From an uncultured Clostridia bacterium (GTDB lineage: Bacteria > Bacillota > Clostridia > Christensenellales > Aristaeellaceae): a stretch of DNA of 64,000 nt. Positions 17,312-26,909 of this stretch are shown here, one piece after another. The notes under the pieces were generated by a model that saw nothing but the letters and a program-made list of their open reading frames with translations, ran no database searches and was not told the DNA's origin. Every line of letters begins with the position of its first letter. Position 1 is the first letter of the stretch. Both the position numbers and the translations under genes were made by a program. The stretch spans positions 1-64,000 of the forward strand of contig CAMVHE010000009.1 of assembly GCA_947167215.1 (NCBI GenBank), in the 5' to 3' direction.

Positions 17312-17841
17312 ACTTTCTCCTAATCATGATTTGTTCGGGGAACGTTCGATCTTGGAATCCTTCCGGATCACGCTGCATAATCCCTTTGCATAATTCACTT
17401 CCTTTTTATACATTTTCTGCTGTAACAGATCTGAACCCTGTTACTTCAGCTCTTTGTAAAAAGAGACTGTCTTACATTGTACAACAGAAATGCATATTCC
17501 TTCAATGAAAACATTTTTTCTCCATCCGAATTGTTTCAGCACTTTCAGAAAACTCCCCACCGTCCTCTTTGCTCTACTCTATCGTTTCCATTTCACACAA
17601 TATTGATGTGTTTCTGACTTTTAAGATGCAGTTCCGGGCTTTCTATTTTTCTCCTGATTCTTTTTTGCATCAGCTGCAAACCGGAAGGCAGACATACCCC
17701 CGTGTTGTCCCCTCTCCAATTCCCGCACACATTCTGCAGACAGAAATACCGCCCTCCGCCTGTTTTCAGGCAGAGAGCGGCAGTGAAATCTTTTTTCTTT
17801 TCCTGAATGATGTTTTCCGGGGACAGCAGTCCCGAATACTT
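17312..17841. other. Long intergenic region between the MBOAT operon and the second GH3
   Basis: 530 bp. Contains a GTAACAG-N9-CTGTTAC inverted repeat (17422-17444), which could be an operator for the MBOAT operon, and an imperfect GC-rich hairpin (17749-17780) followed on the plus strand by a pyrimidine run. No coding frame was credible. Confidence 0.5.
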
Positions 17842-20800
17842 TTAAATCAGGAAAGCCTTCTGCAGGAGCGGGAAATATACTGCAAAGAACAACGCAATGA
17901 GTGCAAGGAGCACCAGAAGGACAAGGATATTCTTGATTCTGCGCGCTTTGGCCGTCCTCAGGCGGCTGTCTGCAAACTGCTGGTCGGTCATGCAGCCGTA
18001 CTTTACCATCTTAATCACGCTGTAGAGCGCATAGATGCCGAGCAGCGCATTCAGCATGGACAGGACAATGCTGTATACCGGCGTACCCACTTCAAACTTC
18101 ACGTCCTCGCCGCCCAGTCCGTTCACTGCAAGACTGTTCGCCTGCACGTAAAGTACCCTGTGGAGATTGTCCCTCAGATAGGCGCGGCACCAGTTCTGTT
18201 TCACATCCGTAAGTTTCAGTTCATTGGTGGAAAGAATCAGGTTGCCTCCTGCAGCAAGCAGCTTGTCAATCATCGTGCCGTTCATATTGCCAATATAATC
18301 CGTGATGAACAGGCCTTCAAATCCCCATTCTCCCCGGGTTACACTGGTAAGCAGCGGATAATGGTTGCCAGTCCAGGTCGTACCGATGCGGTTCATTGCC
18401 AGCATGATGCCCTTGGCACCGCCATCCTCCACGCCCATCTGGAAAGGCCTCAGGTACAGTTCCCGGATTGCCTGTTCCTGTGCGAATACTGCCACCTGGC
18501 CGTTCGCACCCCGGTTTGTTTCCTGGTCATTGAGGGCAAAGTGCTTCATATACACATACACGCCTTTTTCCTGTACGTTCCTGATGATATTGGCAGTGAT
18601 CAGTCCGGACTGGAAGGGGTCTTCGGAAAAATATTCGTAATTGCGGCCGGAGAACGGAGAGCGGTGCAGGTTGGTAGCCGGAGCATACCATCCGGCAGTT
18701 TTCGTTTTGATGGCATCCTCTCCCATCAGTCTGCCGTATTCACTTGCCAGTTCCGGGTTCCAGGTTGCGGCCAGCACGATCGTATTCGGGAAGCCGAATC
18801 CGCTCTTGCCCGTGACAAAATTGGAAATCCCCGCAGGACCGTCATATTCAAACGTCTTCGGTTTCTGGATGGCTTCGATCGCCTTCGTGCCATAACCGGA
18901 ATTGTTATACAGGGAATGCTGTTCGCTCAGTTTCGTCTGATTCAGCAGCTCTTCCCATTTCGGGTCATCATACGCAAGCCCTTTCATCTGCACGAGTGTC
19001 AGCGGTGTTTCCTTTTCTGCTCCGTAGATGTAATCTTCCTTGGAGGGGAAATCTTTTTTTGCCAGTTCCGTCAGGTCCACGCTGTCCGCTCCAGACCTTT
19101 CAAACCCTTCCCGGATTCTGTCGTTCCAGACCAGCGTTCCCACTGTCCCTGCACCATCTGTGTTCTTGGAAACATTCGTCATCTCCAGCGTGGATGCGCG
19201 CAGACCGGAATGGTCCATCATTGCCCAGTTGCTTCGGGACAGATATACCGCATCGTCCAGCTCCGCATTGTCAAACTGGTTGGTCACTTCAGCCCCGGTC
19301 ACACTCTTGCTGAGCTTCTGCAGGCTGTCGAGGCTGAAGCTTCCGGTCATGGCAGTACTGCCCTCTGCGGCATTAAACCCTTTTGCCGCAAGAATGTTGT
19401 TTACGGCATCATGTGCATTTCCTCCTGCTGTCACATAATAGGTTCCTGCATCCAGAATCCAGGTTTTATTCTCCCTGAAGTCATAAGAAGCAAGATCCTT
19501 CAACTGGAAGGTCACCGTGATCTTCTGGCTTTCACCCGCCTTCAGCTCCCGGGTTTTGGCATAGCCCGCCAGCACTACGGCAGACTTTTCCACACCGCCC
19601 GGAATATAGGGCGCCTGTGCATAGATTTCCACCACATCCCGGCCGGGCATGCTTCCGGTATTCTTCACGTTTACCGTCGCAGTAACGACATCGCCCCTGA
19701 CCTCCGCTCGGAAGCCGCTCCATTCAAAGGTGGTATAGCTCAGTCCATAGCCGAACGGGAACTGGACCGTAGCATTGTAATCGAAGTCGCCCACATTTTC
19801 CGTGCTCATCATCTGGTCTTCATACCGGGTTTCATAATACCGGTAGCCCATGTAAATGCCTTCCGCATAATTCATATATGAATAACCGGTAAGGCTCCCG
19901 TCGTCCCTGATAAACCGGAAGTCGCCGAAATTCTGCATCACCGGAGAGGAAAGTGCGTCATATGCATAGGTATCTACCAGCCGCCCGGACGGGCTGATCT
20001 TTCCTGAAAAGATGTCCGCCACACTGTAAATGCCGTCCGTTCCTGTGCCTGCATACCAGACACAGGCAGTTACGCCATATTCTTCCTTTTCGAGGAAACC
20101 AAGTTCAAAAGGGTTGGCCATGTTCAGCACCAGGATAGTGCCGGAAAACTGTCCGCTTTCCCTTATGCCCTTCAGCAGTGCTTCTTCCTCGTCCGACAGT
20201 TCCAGATAATGCTTTTCGGGGTTATTTCCGAAGCGCCCCATTTCCCGGGGAAGGTCGCTTCCTTCCCCGTCGTGCCGGTTCAGCACCACGATGGCTGCAT
20301 CACCATACTGTGCAAAGGAGGCCTTCACCTCTTCGGTATACTCGCTGTAAGGTATTTCATCCACCTTCCAGTCACCCATGGCATCTCCGGCTCCAGGGCC
20401 GGCACCCGTGCCATGTTTATGGGACGAAGAAGCAGTAAACCGGTTCAGCGTCGGATTGATTTCATATCCCGCTTTCTGGAGGGCACCCGCCAGAGAATCG
20501 GACTTTATTTCAATATCTCCCGAACCCGATCCTCCCATGTTTCCAGATGCCGAAGACAGACCGAATACGCTCACCTTCGATCCGGATTTCAGTGGCAGGA
20601 AATTGCCCTCATTTTTAATCAGCACCAGTCCCTCTGCCACCACGCGGCGGGTAAAATCCAGCTCGCTGCGATTCAGTTCTTCCTCCGAACTGTATTCACT
20701 TACAAAGTCTCCAGCCTGGGCCGACGTCCTGGTGCCTCCCACCGTACCGAAAAAGTCCGTCAGTACGCTCGACCATTTGGCTGTAAGGACATTGGCAAGA

Positions 20801-20883
20801 ATGCACACTGCCAGCAGGACCGCCAGCACCGCACCATGGCATGCGAAATACTTCTTTTTGCTGTAATTCTTTTCCTTCTGCAT
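17842..20883 (-). CDS. GH3 glycosidase, inverted domain order, N- and C-terminal membrane helices
   Basis: Second family-3 glycosidase, complete at 1013 aa. One N-terminal helix (residues about 11-30) tethers the protein; an Ig/GH3 C-terminal-type domain comes first (AIVVLNRHDGEGSDLP, ILVLNMANPFELGFL, PFGYGLSYTTF), then a fibronectin-III-like domain, then the barrel with DGPAGISNFVTG, SGRNYEYFSEDPF, KHFALNDQE and LFITDYIG. The likely nucleophile Asp is codon 18298-18300 on the complement. Two C-terminal helices flank a basic loop (SRLRTAKARRIK), consistent with an outside enzyme domain. A ribosome site GGAGGAA precedes the ATG. Substrate unknown; it lies 108 bp behind an unknown secreted-protein gene. 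Confidence 0.9.
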   Translation of the reverse strand: MQKEKNYSKKKYFACHGAVLAVLLAVCILANVLTAKWSSVLTDFFGTVGGTRTSAQAGDFVSEYSSEEELNRSELDFTRRVVAEGLVLIKNEGNFLPLKSGSKVSVFGLSSASGNMGGSGSGDIEIKSDSLAGALQKAGYEINPTLNRFTASSSHKHGTGAGPGAGDAMGDWKVDEIPYSEYTEEVKASFAQYGDAAIVVLNRHDGEGSDLPREMGRFGNNPEKHYLELSDEEEALLKGIRESGQFSGTILVLNMANPFELGFLEKEEYGVTACVWYAGTGTDGIYSVADIFSGKISPSGRLVDTYAYDALSSPVMQNFGDFRFIRDDGSLTGYSYMNYAEGIYMGYRYYETRYEDQMMSTENVGDFDYNATVQFPFGYGLSYTTFEWSGFRAEVRGDVVTATVNVKNTGSMPGRDVVEIYAQAPYIPGGVEKSAVVLAGYAKTRELKAGESQKITVTFQLKDLASYDFRENKTWILDAGTYYVTAGGNAHDAVNNILAAKGFNAAEGSTAMTGSFSLDSLQKLSKSVTGAEVTNQFDNAELDDAVYLSRSNWAMMDHSGLRASTLEMTNVSKNTDGAGTVGTLVWNDRIREGFERSGADSVDLTELAKKDFPSKEDYIYGAEKETPLTLVQMKGLAYDDPKWEELLNQTKLSEQHSLYNNSGYGTKAIEAIQKPKTFEYDGPAGISNFVTGKSGFGFPNTIVLAATWNPELASEYGRLMGEDAIKTKTAGWYAPATNLHRSPFSGRNYEYFSEDPFQSGLITANIIRNVQEKGVYVYMKHFALNDQETNRGANGQVAVFAQEQAIRELYLRPFQMGVEDGGAKGIMLAMNRIGTTWTGNHYPLLTSVTRGEWGFEGLFITDYIGNMNGTMIDKLLAAGGNLILSTNELKLTDVKQNWCRAYLRDNLHRVLYVQANSLAVNGLGGEDVKFEVGTPVYSIVLSMLNALLGIYALYSVIKMVKYGCMTDQQFADSRLRTAKARRIKNILVLLVLLALIALFFAVYFPLLQKAFLI

Positions 20884-20934
20884 ATTTCCTCCATCCGGAA
20901 CAGACCGGTATTTCTGTCATCTCGGAAGTGAACC

Positions 20935-20977
20935 GGAGGGGAACCGTCCTTTGCTGTTCAAAGAAAGGTTCCCCTCC
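20935..20977 (-). other. Strong hairpin between the secreted-protein gene and GH3
   Basis: GGAGGGGAAC pairs perfectly with GTTCCCCTCC around an inner CTTTG/CAAAG stem. There is no T-run on either strand, so it is more likely an mRNA stabiliser or processing site than a terminator. Confidence 0.55.
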
Positions 20978-20991
20978 CAAATGTAGGTTTT

Positions 20992-21573
20992 TCAGTCGTC
21001 GTCGGAGCTGGCTGCGACATTGTAGGTAAAGGTGCCGTCCGCATTCACCGTAACGCTCACTGCGGCATCATGGCCTGCAAACTTGTATACGGGGCTGCCA
21101 AAGTTGTCCCACGGGTCATAATCGGTACCCTCATAGTTGACCACCCGGTCACCCTTGGAAGCCATGCCTGCGGAGTTTTTCAGATAGCCCATGGTTTCCA
21201 GAATGCCCCAGTCCTCGGAAAACACGCATTCCTCCGGAACATTCATCGTAACCTGATCGCCTTCCTGGGTGTAGGAACCGGTGTACACATAGCTTACTTC
21301 ATAGCGCATTGTTCCGTTTTCGGTGGTAATCTCCGTCACTTCGCCAGCATCGGTAATGGTGCCCAGCAGCTTGGTATATTCGTAGGTTCCGTCGTCCTTC
21401 AGAACAAGGGTATTCATTTCCGTCATTCCGCTGCCGGTAATAAAACCGTTCAGGTCCGTCACGCCTGCCAGTTCTTCTGTCGGATAGAAGTGGGTGTAGG
21501 TGCTGTCTGCCAGGGCAGCACAGCAGGACAGGGTCAGAACCAGGGCCAGCATCAGAACAGCAAATTTCTTCAT
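20992..21573 (-). CDS. Secreted protein of unknown function
   Basis: 193 aa with a clear signal peptide (FAVLMLALVLTLSCCAALADS). The mature part is acidic, beta-rich in appearance (TLVLKDDGTYEYTKLLGTITDAG; YEVSYVYTGSYTQEGDQVTM; AVSVTVNADGTFTYNVA) and ends SSDDD. The repeated DDGTY and NADGTF pattern resembles small lipocalin-like or copper-amine-type beta sheets, but no family is recognised. It lies between a histidine kinase gene (90 bp upstream) and the GH3 gene on the same strand; it may be regulated with them. GGAGGA precedes the ATG. Confidence 0.75.
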   Translation of the reverse strand: MKKFAVLMLALVLTLSCCAALADSTYTHFYPTEELAGVTDLNGFITGSGMTEMNTLVLKDDGTYEYTKLLGTITDAGEVTEITTENGTMRYEVSYVYTGSYTQEGDQVTMNVPEECVFSEDWGILETMGYLKNSAGMASKGDRVVNYEGTDYDPWDNFGSPVYKFAGHDAAVSVTVNADGTFTYNVAASSDDD

Positions 21574-21663
21574 GGGAAAAATCCTCCTTCATATTCGGCG
21601 GGGTGTCCCCGCGTTTGATGAATGGAGGATAGCATGATTATTCCTTTTTGTTCCGGTCGTGTC

Positions 21664-22989
21664 CTAAGTGGGCGGATTTTCGTCCTGATTGGTAAAAATG
21701 ACACGGAGAATATACATCCCGTTGTCCGGATTCACCCGCAGAACTCCGCCGTATTTTTCTGCTATAGCCTGGATGCTCCTGGTTCCGAAACCATGAGCGG
21801 TTTTATCTTCCTTCCGGGTCAGCGGTAATCCGTCCCGCATAATCACATCACCCTCATAGGGATTTTCGCACTGAAGAATGATCAATCCTTTCTTTTCATG
21901 AAGAGACAGGTGGATGGAACGCCTGCTTTCCTCCTCCATGTGCAGATTGGCTTCCAGCGCGTTGTCGAGAATATTGGAAAGCATGGTATATAGGTCCACC
22001 GATTTCATGAATCCCAGAAGCTGACCGTTGACCACTGCTGAAAGCTCAATATGATTCTGACTGCATTTCAGTGCTTCGTGCATCAGGACGGTATCCAATG
22101 CCCGGTTTCCGGTCTGAAAGGTCTTGTCATAAATCTCTACTGCCTGTTCAATCTCGCTGATGGCTGCCGACTGCTCCTCCGGGGTACTGACTGTTCGCAG
22201 GGCTGCTATCTGCCGTTTCAGATCATGACTTTTCCGGTTGATAATATCGATGTTCTCTCTGCTCATCTCATACTGAGCCTTATTCAGCTCCCATATCTTC
22301 TGCCTTGTCTGCATCTCTGCCTGCAGCTGGAGCTGGATCGTACTGTGTATTTCGCTGATCATGAGCACAAGGATGAGCAGCAGCGTATACAACGCATGTA
22401 CCCATGACAGCTCCAGTCCCATCAGATAAATGCTCAGAAAGTACATCAGCGCCATACAGATGACAAACAGATTGAAAAAACGCAGTGAGGAAGTCAGATA
22501 ATGTCCTTCACTGCATAGCTTCCGGCTGAAAAGAAAATAGATACTGCTGTACAGCAGAAGAGACAGCAGGCAATCCGTGTACCAGACATCCAGCCAGGCA
22601 GGAGACCCCAGGAAATGCTGAAGCAGCACGCCGGTGCAGTATTTCATATGCTCCGCCATATAACCGCAGATCACTGCATATGCAGCTTCCTGCCAGGAGA
22701 TTCTTCCCATCAGGAAAAGGCTGACCGTGTAGGTTGCAAATACTGCGCAGTAATGAAAGGCGAAATATACCTGATATACCTGTCTGGAAAGACCGATCCG
22801 GATCAGTGCCGGAAAGATTACCGTTCCAAGAGCGACCAGCGCGGAAAGCATTGTAGCAAGGAGAGGAATCAGGCAGTACCACCTTTTTTTCTTTTCCAGA
22901 GGAAGAAAGAATGGGATCATTGCCCAAAAAAGCTGTTTCGGAAAGCCCGAAAGATACGATACCAGCAGCTCATGCGTCATTTTTCCCAT
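21664..22989 (-). CDS. GHKL sensor histidine kinase (AgrC/LytS-like)
   Basis: 441-aa membrane sensor with about six hydrophobic helices in the first 200 residues, a coiled-coil linker (QLQLQAEMQTRQKIWELNKAQYEMS...) and a GHKL ATPase. The phospho-acceptor region is KSHDLKRQIAAL; the N-box is NILDNALEAN and the G-box HGFGTRSI. The ATG overlaps the response-regulator stop (TGATG), so the two are translationally coupled. The family senses peptides or cell-envelope signals; the ligand here is unknown. Confidence 0.88.
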   Translation of the reverse strand: MGKMTHELLVSYLSGFPKQLFWAMIPFFLPLEKKKRWYCLIPLLATMLSALVALGTVIFPALIRIGLSRQVYQVYFAFHYCAVFATYTVSLFLMGRISWQEAAYAVICGYMAEHMKYCTGVLLQHFLGSPAWLDVWYTDCLLSLLLYSSIYFLFSRKLCSEGHYLTSSLRFFNLFVICMALMYFLSIYLMGLELSWVHALYTLLLILVLMISEIHSTIQLQLQAEMQTRQKIWELNKAQYEMSRENIDIINRKSHDLKRQIAALRTVSTPEEQSAAISEIEQAVEIYDKTFQTGNRALDTVLMHEALKCSQNHIELSAVVNGQLLGFMKSVDLYTMLSNILDNALEANLHMEEESRRSIHLSLHEKKGLIILQCENPYEGDVIMRDGLPLTRKEDKTAHGFGTRSIQAIAEKYGGVLRVNPDNGMYILRVIFTNQDENPPT

Positions 22990-23699
22990 CAGAAACCCGC
23001 CTCCAGATAATCCGTAAACATCTGCAGAAACTCCTTCTTCCTGTTCCGGCTGACGGGCAGTTCGTGCCCGCCGACCATCACGCTGTCCTTCATGATACGG
23101 TCCACGCGCTTCAGATTCACCAGATAGGAAAGACTGCACCTGGAAAAAGGCTGCCCGGCCAGTTCCTCTTCCGCGTCACTCATTTTTGCGCGTTTTTCAT
23201 AGGTTTCACCATCGGTTACGTAACGGAGCGTATGACCGCAGACCTCGACATACAGCAGATCATCCGTTGACACCTTTACCCAGTCACTCCACTTTTTCAG
23301 GTAAATATAGCTGTGATTTTTCCTCTTTTCCACTTCTCTCACGGCCTTTTTCATCCGCAGAGAGAACTGGGAATATTCCAGGGGCTTCAGCACGTAGTCG
23401 AATGCGTCCACTTCATAGCCATTGATGGCATACTGGGCCATATTGGTAACAAAGATGATGATTACTTCGCTGTCGCATGCCCGAATGCGCCTTGCCGTTT
23501 CCAGTCCGTCCAGCTGCTCCATCTGAATGTCCAGGAAAATGATATCCCATTTTGATTTGAAGTCCTCTGCAATGTCCAGACCGTCCTGAAAACAGGTCAC
23601 CGATGTTTCGATTCCGTTTTCCCTTCCATACTGTTCTATGAAGCGAATCAGCCGGTCACTGAAGACCTTTTCATCGTCTACAACCGCAATAGATATCAT
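22989..23699 (-). CDS. LytTR-type response regulator
   Basis: 236-aa two-component regulator. Receiver domain: acidic pocket in VVDDEK, phospho-acceptor Asp in IIFLDIQME and the Lys in YVLKPLEY. The C-terminal LytTR DNA-binding domain has IYLKKWSDWVKVSTDDLLYVEV and FSRCSLSYLVNLKRV. GGAGG seven bases ahead fixes the ATG. It is the first gene of a pair with the GHKL kinase. Targets are not visible; downstream secreted-protein and GH3 genes are plausible candidates. Confidence 0.9.
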   Translation of the reverse strand: MISIAVVDDEKVFSDRLIRFIEQYGRENGIETSVTCFQDGLDIAEDFKSKWDIIFLDIQMEQLDGLETARRIRACDSEVIIIFVTNMAQYAINGYEVDAFDYVLKPLEYSQFSLRMKKAVREVEKRKNHSYIYLKKWSDWVKVSTDDLLYVEVCGHTLRYVTDGETYEKRAKMSDAEEELAGQPFSRCSLSYLVNLKRVDRIMKDSVMVGGHELPVSRNRKKEFLQMFTDYLEAGF

Positions 23700-23797
23700 A
23701 CAGGTGCCTCCTGCTCTTTCCGCGCTCCTGCTCACCGGGTGCGGTGCTCTTCCCGGGAGTCTCTTTTTCATCCTTGTAACAGTTTGCCCCCGAATTC

Positions 23798-23827
23798 AAA
23801 AAAGGATACTGCATAGAAACAGCATCC
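23798..23827 (-). terminator. Terminator of the CcdA-thioredoxin gene
   Basis: Stem GGATACTG/CAGCATCC (one mismatch); the minus-strand transcript ends in six T. Confidence 0.75.
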
Positions 23828-23899
23828 CGATTTCCAATGAAACTTCCTGTCCTTCGCACGACGGTTTTCTCAAAGAGAATACAGGGAAAAAACAGGGGG

Positions 23900-25087
23900 T
23901 CAGATGGCATCCAGCGTCTGCTGAATAACATCCAGCATGGTTTCCTTGTCCATGGCTCCGGGAATGTAGCCCATTATCTGTCCGTCCTTCCGGATCAGCC
24001 AGGTCGTCGGCAGGGCGGTGGCATTATATGCATAGAAGAGCCCGCCGTCCGGATCCATGACCACCGGATAAGTAAATTCATTTTCATCCAGAAATGCAAT
24101 GATTCCGGCCTCGTCCACTGAATCCACGGATCCCGGTGCGCCAACTCCCAGAATGACCACGTCCTTCTGGTTTTCCCCCAGTTCATGATAGATTTCCTCA
24201 ATATCCGGCATTTCCCGGATGCACCAGGGGCACCAGGTGGTCCAGAAGTTCAGAAAGACTACCTTCCCCCGATATTCCGACAGAGTATGCTCCTCTCCGT
24301 ACTGGTCTTTCAGGGTAAAATCCGAGGCCTGCAGGTCTGCAGTTTCCTCCTCTGCAGCTGCAGAAGCCAGGAAAGTAGAGACTTCTCCCATCAGGCCGGT
24401 CATGATCATGACCCCCATCAGGATCATCAGTATTCCGGAGATGCGTGCAGTATAGCGGACCACGCTGCGATGCCGCTTCAGGAAAGACAGGACGGTCCCG
24501 GTAAAAAGGCCGACAGCCATAAAGGGCAGTACAAATCCCAGAATGTAAACAGCCATAAGAAGAATCCCCCTCCATTTTGTTGCAGATGCGGTAACCATCA
24601 TCAGGATGCCCGTCAGTGTTGGCCCGATACAGGGCGTCCAGGAAAAGGAAAAGCAGAATCCCATGACCAGTGCCGTCAATGGATTCATGCTGAGTCTGTC
24701 CAGCCGCAGAGGAAGCCTCCATTCCCTGCCGCCAAAGGGCAACATGCCAAAGGCTCCAAACTGCAGAATGCCGAAAGCGATGACGACCAGTCCGCAAAGT
24801 AGGTTGATCGTGCGCTGATAAGTGCGGAGAAACGTGCCAAGCGCCGAAAACGCCATGGCAAGAAGCATCAGTGCCGCGCTGATGCCCATTATAAAAAAGA
24901 AGGTGTTGCGAATTACAATGAGACGCGGCCATTCTCCTTCCCCGTCCCTGCCGATCCGCCTGCCTCCGCCTGCCAGATAGCCAAGATACACCGGCAGTAG
25001 TGGCAGCACACACGGGGAGAAAAAGCTGAGCAGCCCCTGCAGGAAGGCAGTAATCATGGGAATATTGCGCGTGATTGTCAGTCCCAT
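23900..25087 (-). CDS. CcdA-type thiol transporter fused to TlpA/thioredoxin domain
   Basis: 395-aa fusion that probably carries electrons across the membrane and uses them outside. The N-terminal half is CcdA/DsbD-like with six helices and the two conserved Cys in FFSPCVLPLLPVYLGYL and SFSWTPCIGP. The C-terminal half is an extracytoplasmic redoxin with the active site WCPWC and PTTWLIRKDG. A CcdA and its redoxin are more often separate genes. Neighbours give no partner; no cytochrome c genes are seen. The ATG has AAAGGA seven bases upstream. Confidence 0.88.
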   Translation of the reverse strand: MGLTITRNIPMITAFLQGLLSFFSPCVLPLLPVYLGYLAGGGRRIGRDGEGEWPRLIVIRNTFFFIMGISAALMLLAMAFSALGTFLRTYQRTINLLCGLVVIAFGILQFGAFGMLPFGGREWRLPLRLDRLSMNPLTALVMGFCFSFSWTPCIGPTLTGILMMVTASATKWRGILLMAVYILGFVLPFMAVGLFTGTVLSFLKRHRSVVRYTARISGILMILMGVMIMTGLMGEVSTFLASAAAEEETADLQASDFTLKDQYGEEHTLSEYRGKVVFLNFWTTWCPWCIREMPDIEEIYHELGENQKDVVILGVGAPGSVDSVDEAGIIAFLDENEFTYPVVMDPDGGLFYAYNATALPTTWLIRKDGQIMGYIPGAMDKETMLDVIQQTLDAI

Positions 25088-25181
25088 ATCCGTTCCTTTC
25101 CCGGCAGTTTTCCTGCCGTGTCTTGATTGTAATCGCTCCTGTCCGGAAATGCAAGTATTGGATTCTTTTCTGACGTCCATC

Positions 25182-25210
25182 TTGACAATCCCCGCAATTG
25201 GCTGTATTCT
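25182..25210 (+). promoter_or_regulatory. Promoter of gpmI
   Basis: TTGACA (25182-25187), 17-bp spacer, TATTCT (25205-25210). Confidence 0.8.
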
Positions 25211-25270
25211 TTGCCTGTTAAAAAATTCACATCAACCCGGGTTTTTGTTCCCGAAGGAGGATTACACTTA

Positions 25271-26848
25271 ATGAATAAACCGGTTGTTCTTGTCGTAATG
25301 GACGGCGTCGGTGAAACACCCGAAATGCTCGGAAATATGGTTGCCAAGGCAACTACCCCCACCCTGGATGAGCTCAAAAAGACCTCTCCCTTCCGTACCA
25401 TCCGCGCCCACGGCACTGCTGTCGGCATGCCTTCCGACGACGATATGGGAAACAGCGAAGTGGGACACAATGCCCTCGGCTGCGGCCAGGTCTATTCACA
25501 GGGCGCCAAGCTCGTCAACGAATCCATCGAAAGCGGCAAGATTTATGATTCGCCTGCCTGGAAGGAACTGACTGCAAACGTCAAGGCCACCGGCGGCGCA
25601 CTCCACTTTCTCGGACTGCTCTCTGACGGCAATGTCCATTCCAACATCCGCCACCTGATCGCCATGCTGAAAGAAGCCAAGGCAGAGGGTGTCTCCCGTG
25701 TCCGCGTACACATCCTGCTGGACGGCCGTGATGTGCCTGCCACCTCCGCCCTCACCTATGTGGATCAGCTGGAAGATGCTCTTGCTTCCCTGAATGACGC
25801 TTCCTTCGACGGGCGCATTGCTTCCGGCGGCGGACGTATGGTAATCACCATGGACCGCTATCAGGCCAACTGGCCCATGGTTAAACTGGGCTGGGATACC
25901 CATGTACATGGCGAAGGCCGTCAGTTTGCTTCTGCCCATGAAGCCATTGAAACCCTGCGTGCCGAAACCGGTGCCATTGACCAGGACCTGCCTGCCTTCG
26001 TAATCGCTGAAGGCGGTAAGCCCGTCGGCACCATCGAAGACGGCGACAGCGTCATCCTCTTCAATTTCCGCGGTGACCGTGCGCTTGAAATCTCCATGGC
26101 CTTTGACGGCGATGACTCCTTTGACAAATTTGACCGCGGCCGCGTACCTGCAGTCAAATATGCCGGAATGCTCCAGTATGACGGAGACCTGGCAATCCCG
26201 CACACCTATCTGGTCAATCCTCCGGAAATCCGCAATACCCTGACGGAGCTTCTGGTCAATGCCGGCATTAAGGAATATGCCTGTTCCGAAACCCAGAAAT
26301 ATGGCCATGTGACGTATTTCTGGAACGGCAACCGCAGCGAGAAGTTTTCCGAGGATCTCGAAGTCTGGCAGGAGGTTGACTCTGATGTGCGCAGCTTTGA
26401 TGAGGCTCCCTGGATGAAGGCCACCGAGATCACAGACCTCATGATTGACGCCATCCGCAGCCATGAATACGGATTTATCCGCTGCAATTATCCAAATGGC
26501 GATATGGTCGGCCACACCGGAAATCTGCTGGCAACGGAAATTGCCGTCGAATCCGTGGATCTCTGTCTGGAGCGTCTCCGCAAGGTCTGCGATGAGGAAG
26601 GCACTATCCTGATGATCACCGCTGACCACGGCAACTCCGACCAGATGCTGGAAAAGGACAAGAAAGGCAATGTGAAAGTCCGCACTGCCCACAGCCTCAA
26701 TCCGGTTCCCTTCATCATTTATGATAAGGATGCCCGCCATGAAATGAAGGATAACCCCGAATTTGGTCTTGCTAATGTAGCTGCCACTGTCGTAGAGCTT
26801 CTCGGTCTTCAGCCCCATGAGAGCTGGGAACCTTCCATGCTCAAGTAA
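25271..26848 (+). CDS. gpmI: 2,3-bisphosphoglycerate-independent phosphoglycerate mutase
   Basis: Interconverts 3- and 2-phosphoglycerate in glycolysis. 525 aa, alkaline-phosphatase superfamily with two Mn ions. Visible: first metal Asp in VVMDGVGE, catalytic Ser in MGNSEVGHNALG, the DGRDVPATSA motif, and the C-terminal metal sites NYPNGDMVGHTGN and TADHGNSDQM. GGAGG ten bases upstream fixes the ATG. Own promoter and a bidirectional terminator; monocistronic. Confidence 0.96.
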   Translation: MNKPVVLVVMDGVGETPEMLGNMVAKATTPTLDELKKTSPFRTIRAHGTAVGMPSDDDMGNSEVGHNALGCGQVYSQGAKLVNESIESGKIYDSPAWKELTANVKATGGALHFLGLLSDGNVHSNIRHLIAMLKEAKAEGVSRVRVHILLDGRDVPATSALTYVDQLEDALASLNDASFDGRIASGGGRMVITMDRYQANWPMVKLGWDTHVHGEGRQFASAHEAIETLRAETGAIDQDLPAFVIAEGGKPVGTIEDGDSVILFNFRGDRALEISMAFDGDDSFDKFDRGRVPAVKYAGMLQYDGDLAIPHTYLVNPPEIRNTLTELLVNAGIKEYACSETQKYGHVTYFWNGNRSEKFSEDLEVWQEVDSDVRSFDEAPWMKATEITDLMIDAIRSHEYGFIRCNYPNGDMVGHTGNLLATEIAVESVDLCLERLRKVCDEEGTILMITADHGNSDQMLEKDKKGNVKVRTAHSLNPVPFIIYDKDARHEMKDNPEFGLANVAATVVELLGLQPHESWEPSMLK

Positions 26849-26856
26849 ATCCAACT

Positions 26857-26909
26857 AAAAAACAGGCTTCCGCTGATCACTGAGCTGTGATCCGGAAGCC
26901 TGTTTTCTT
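26857..26909. terminator. Bidirectional terminator between gpmI and the ABC exporter
   Basis: AAAAACAGGCTTCCG pairs with CGGAAGCCTGTTTT around a loop that itself contains GATCAC/GTGATC. T-runs on both strands serve the two convergent genes. Confidence 0.9.

Noticed and set aside
17569..19881. 770-codon open frame on the plus strand
   Set aside because: Antisense to the second GH3, whose motifs are complete on the minus strand; no ribosome site.
25496..26854. 452-codon minus-strand frame over gpmI
   Set aside because: gpmI is unambiguous on the plus strand with promoter and ribosome site.
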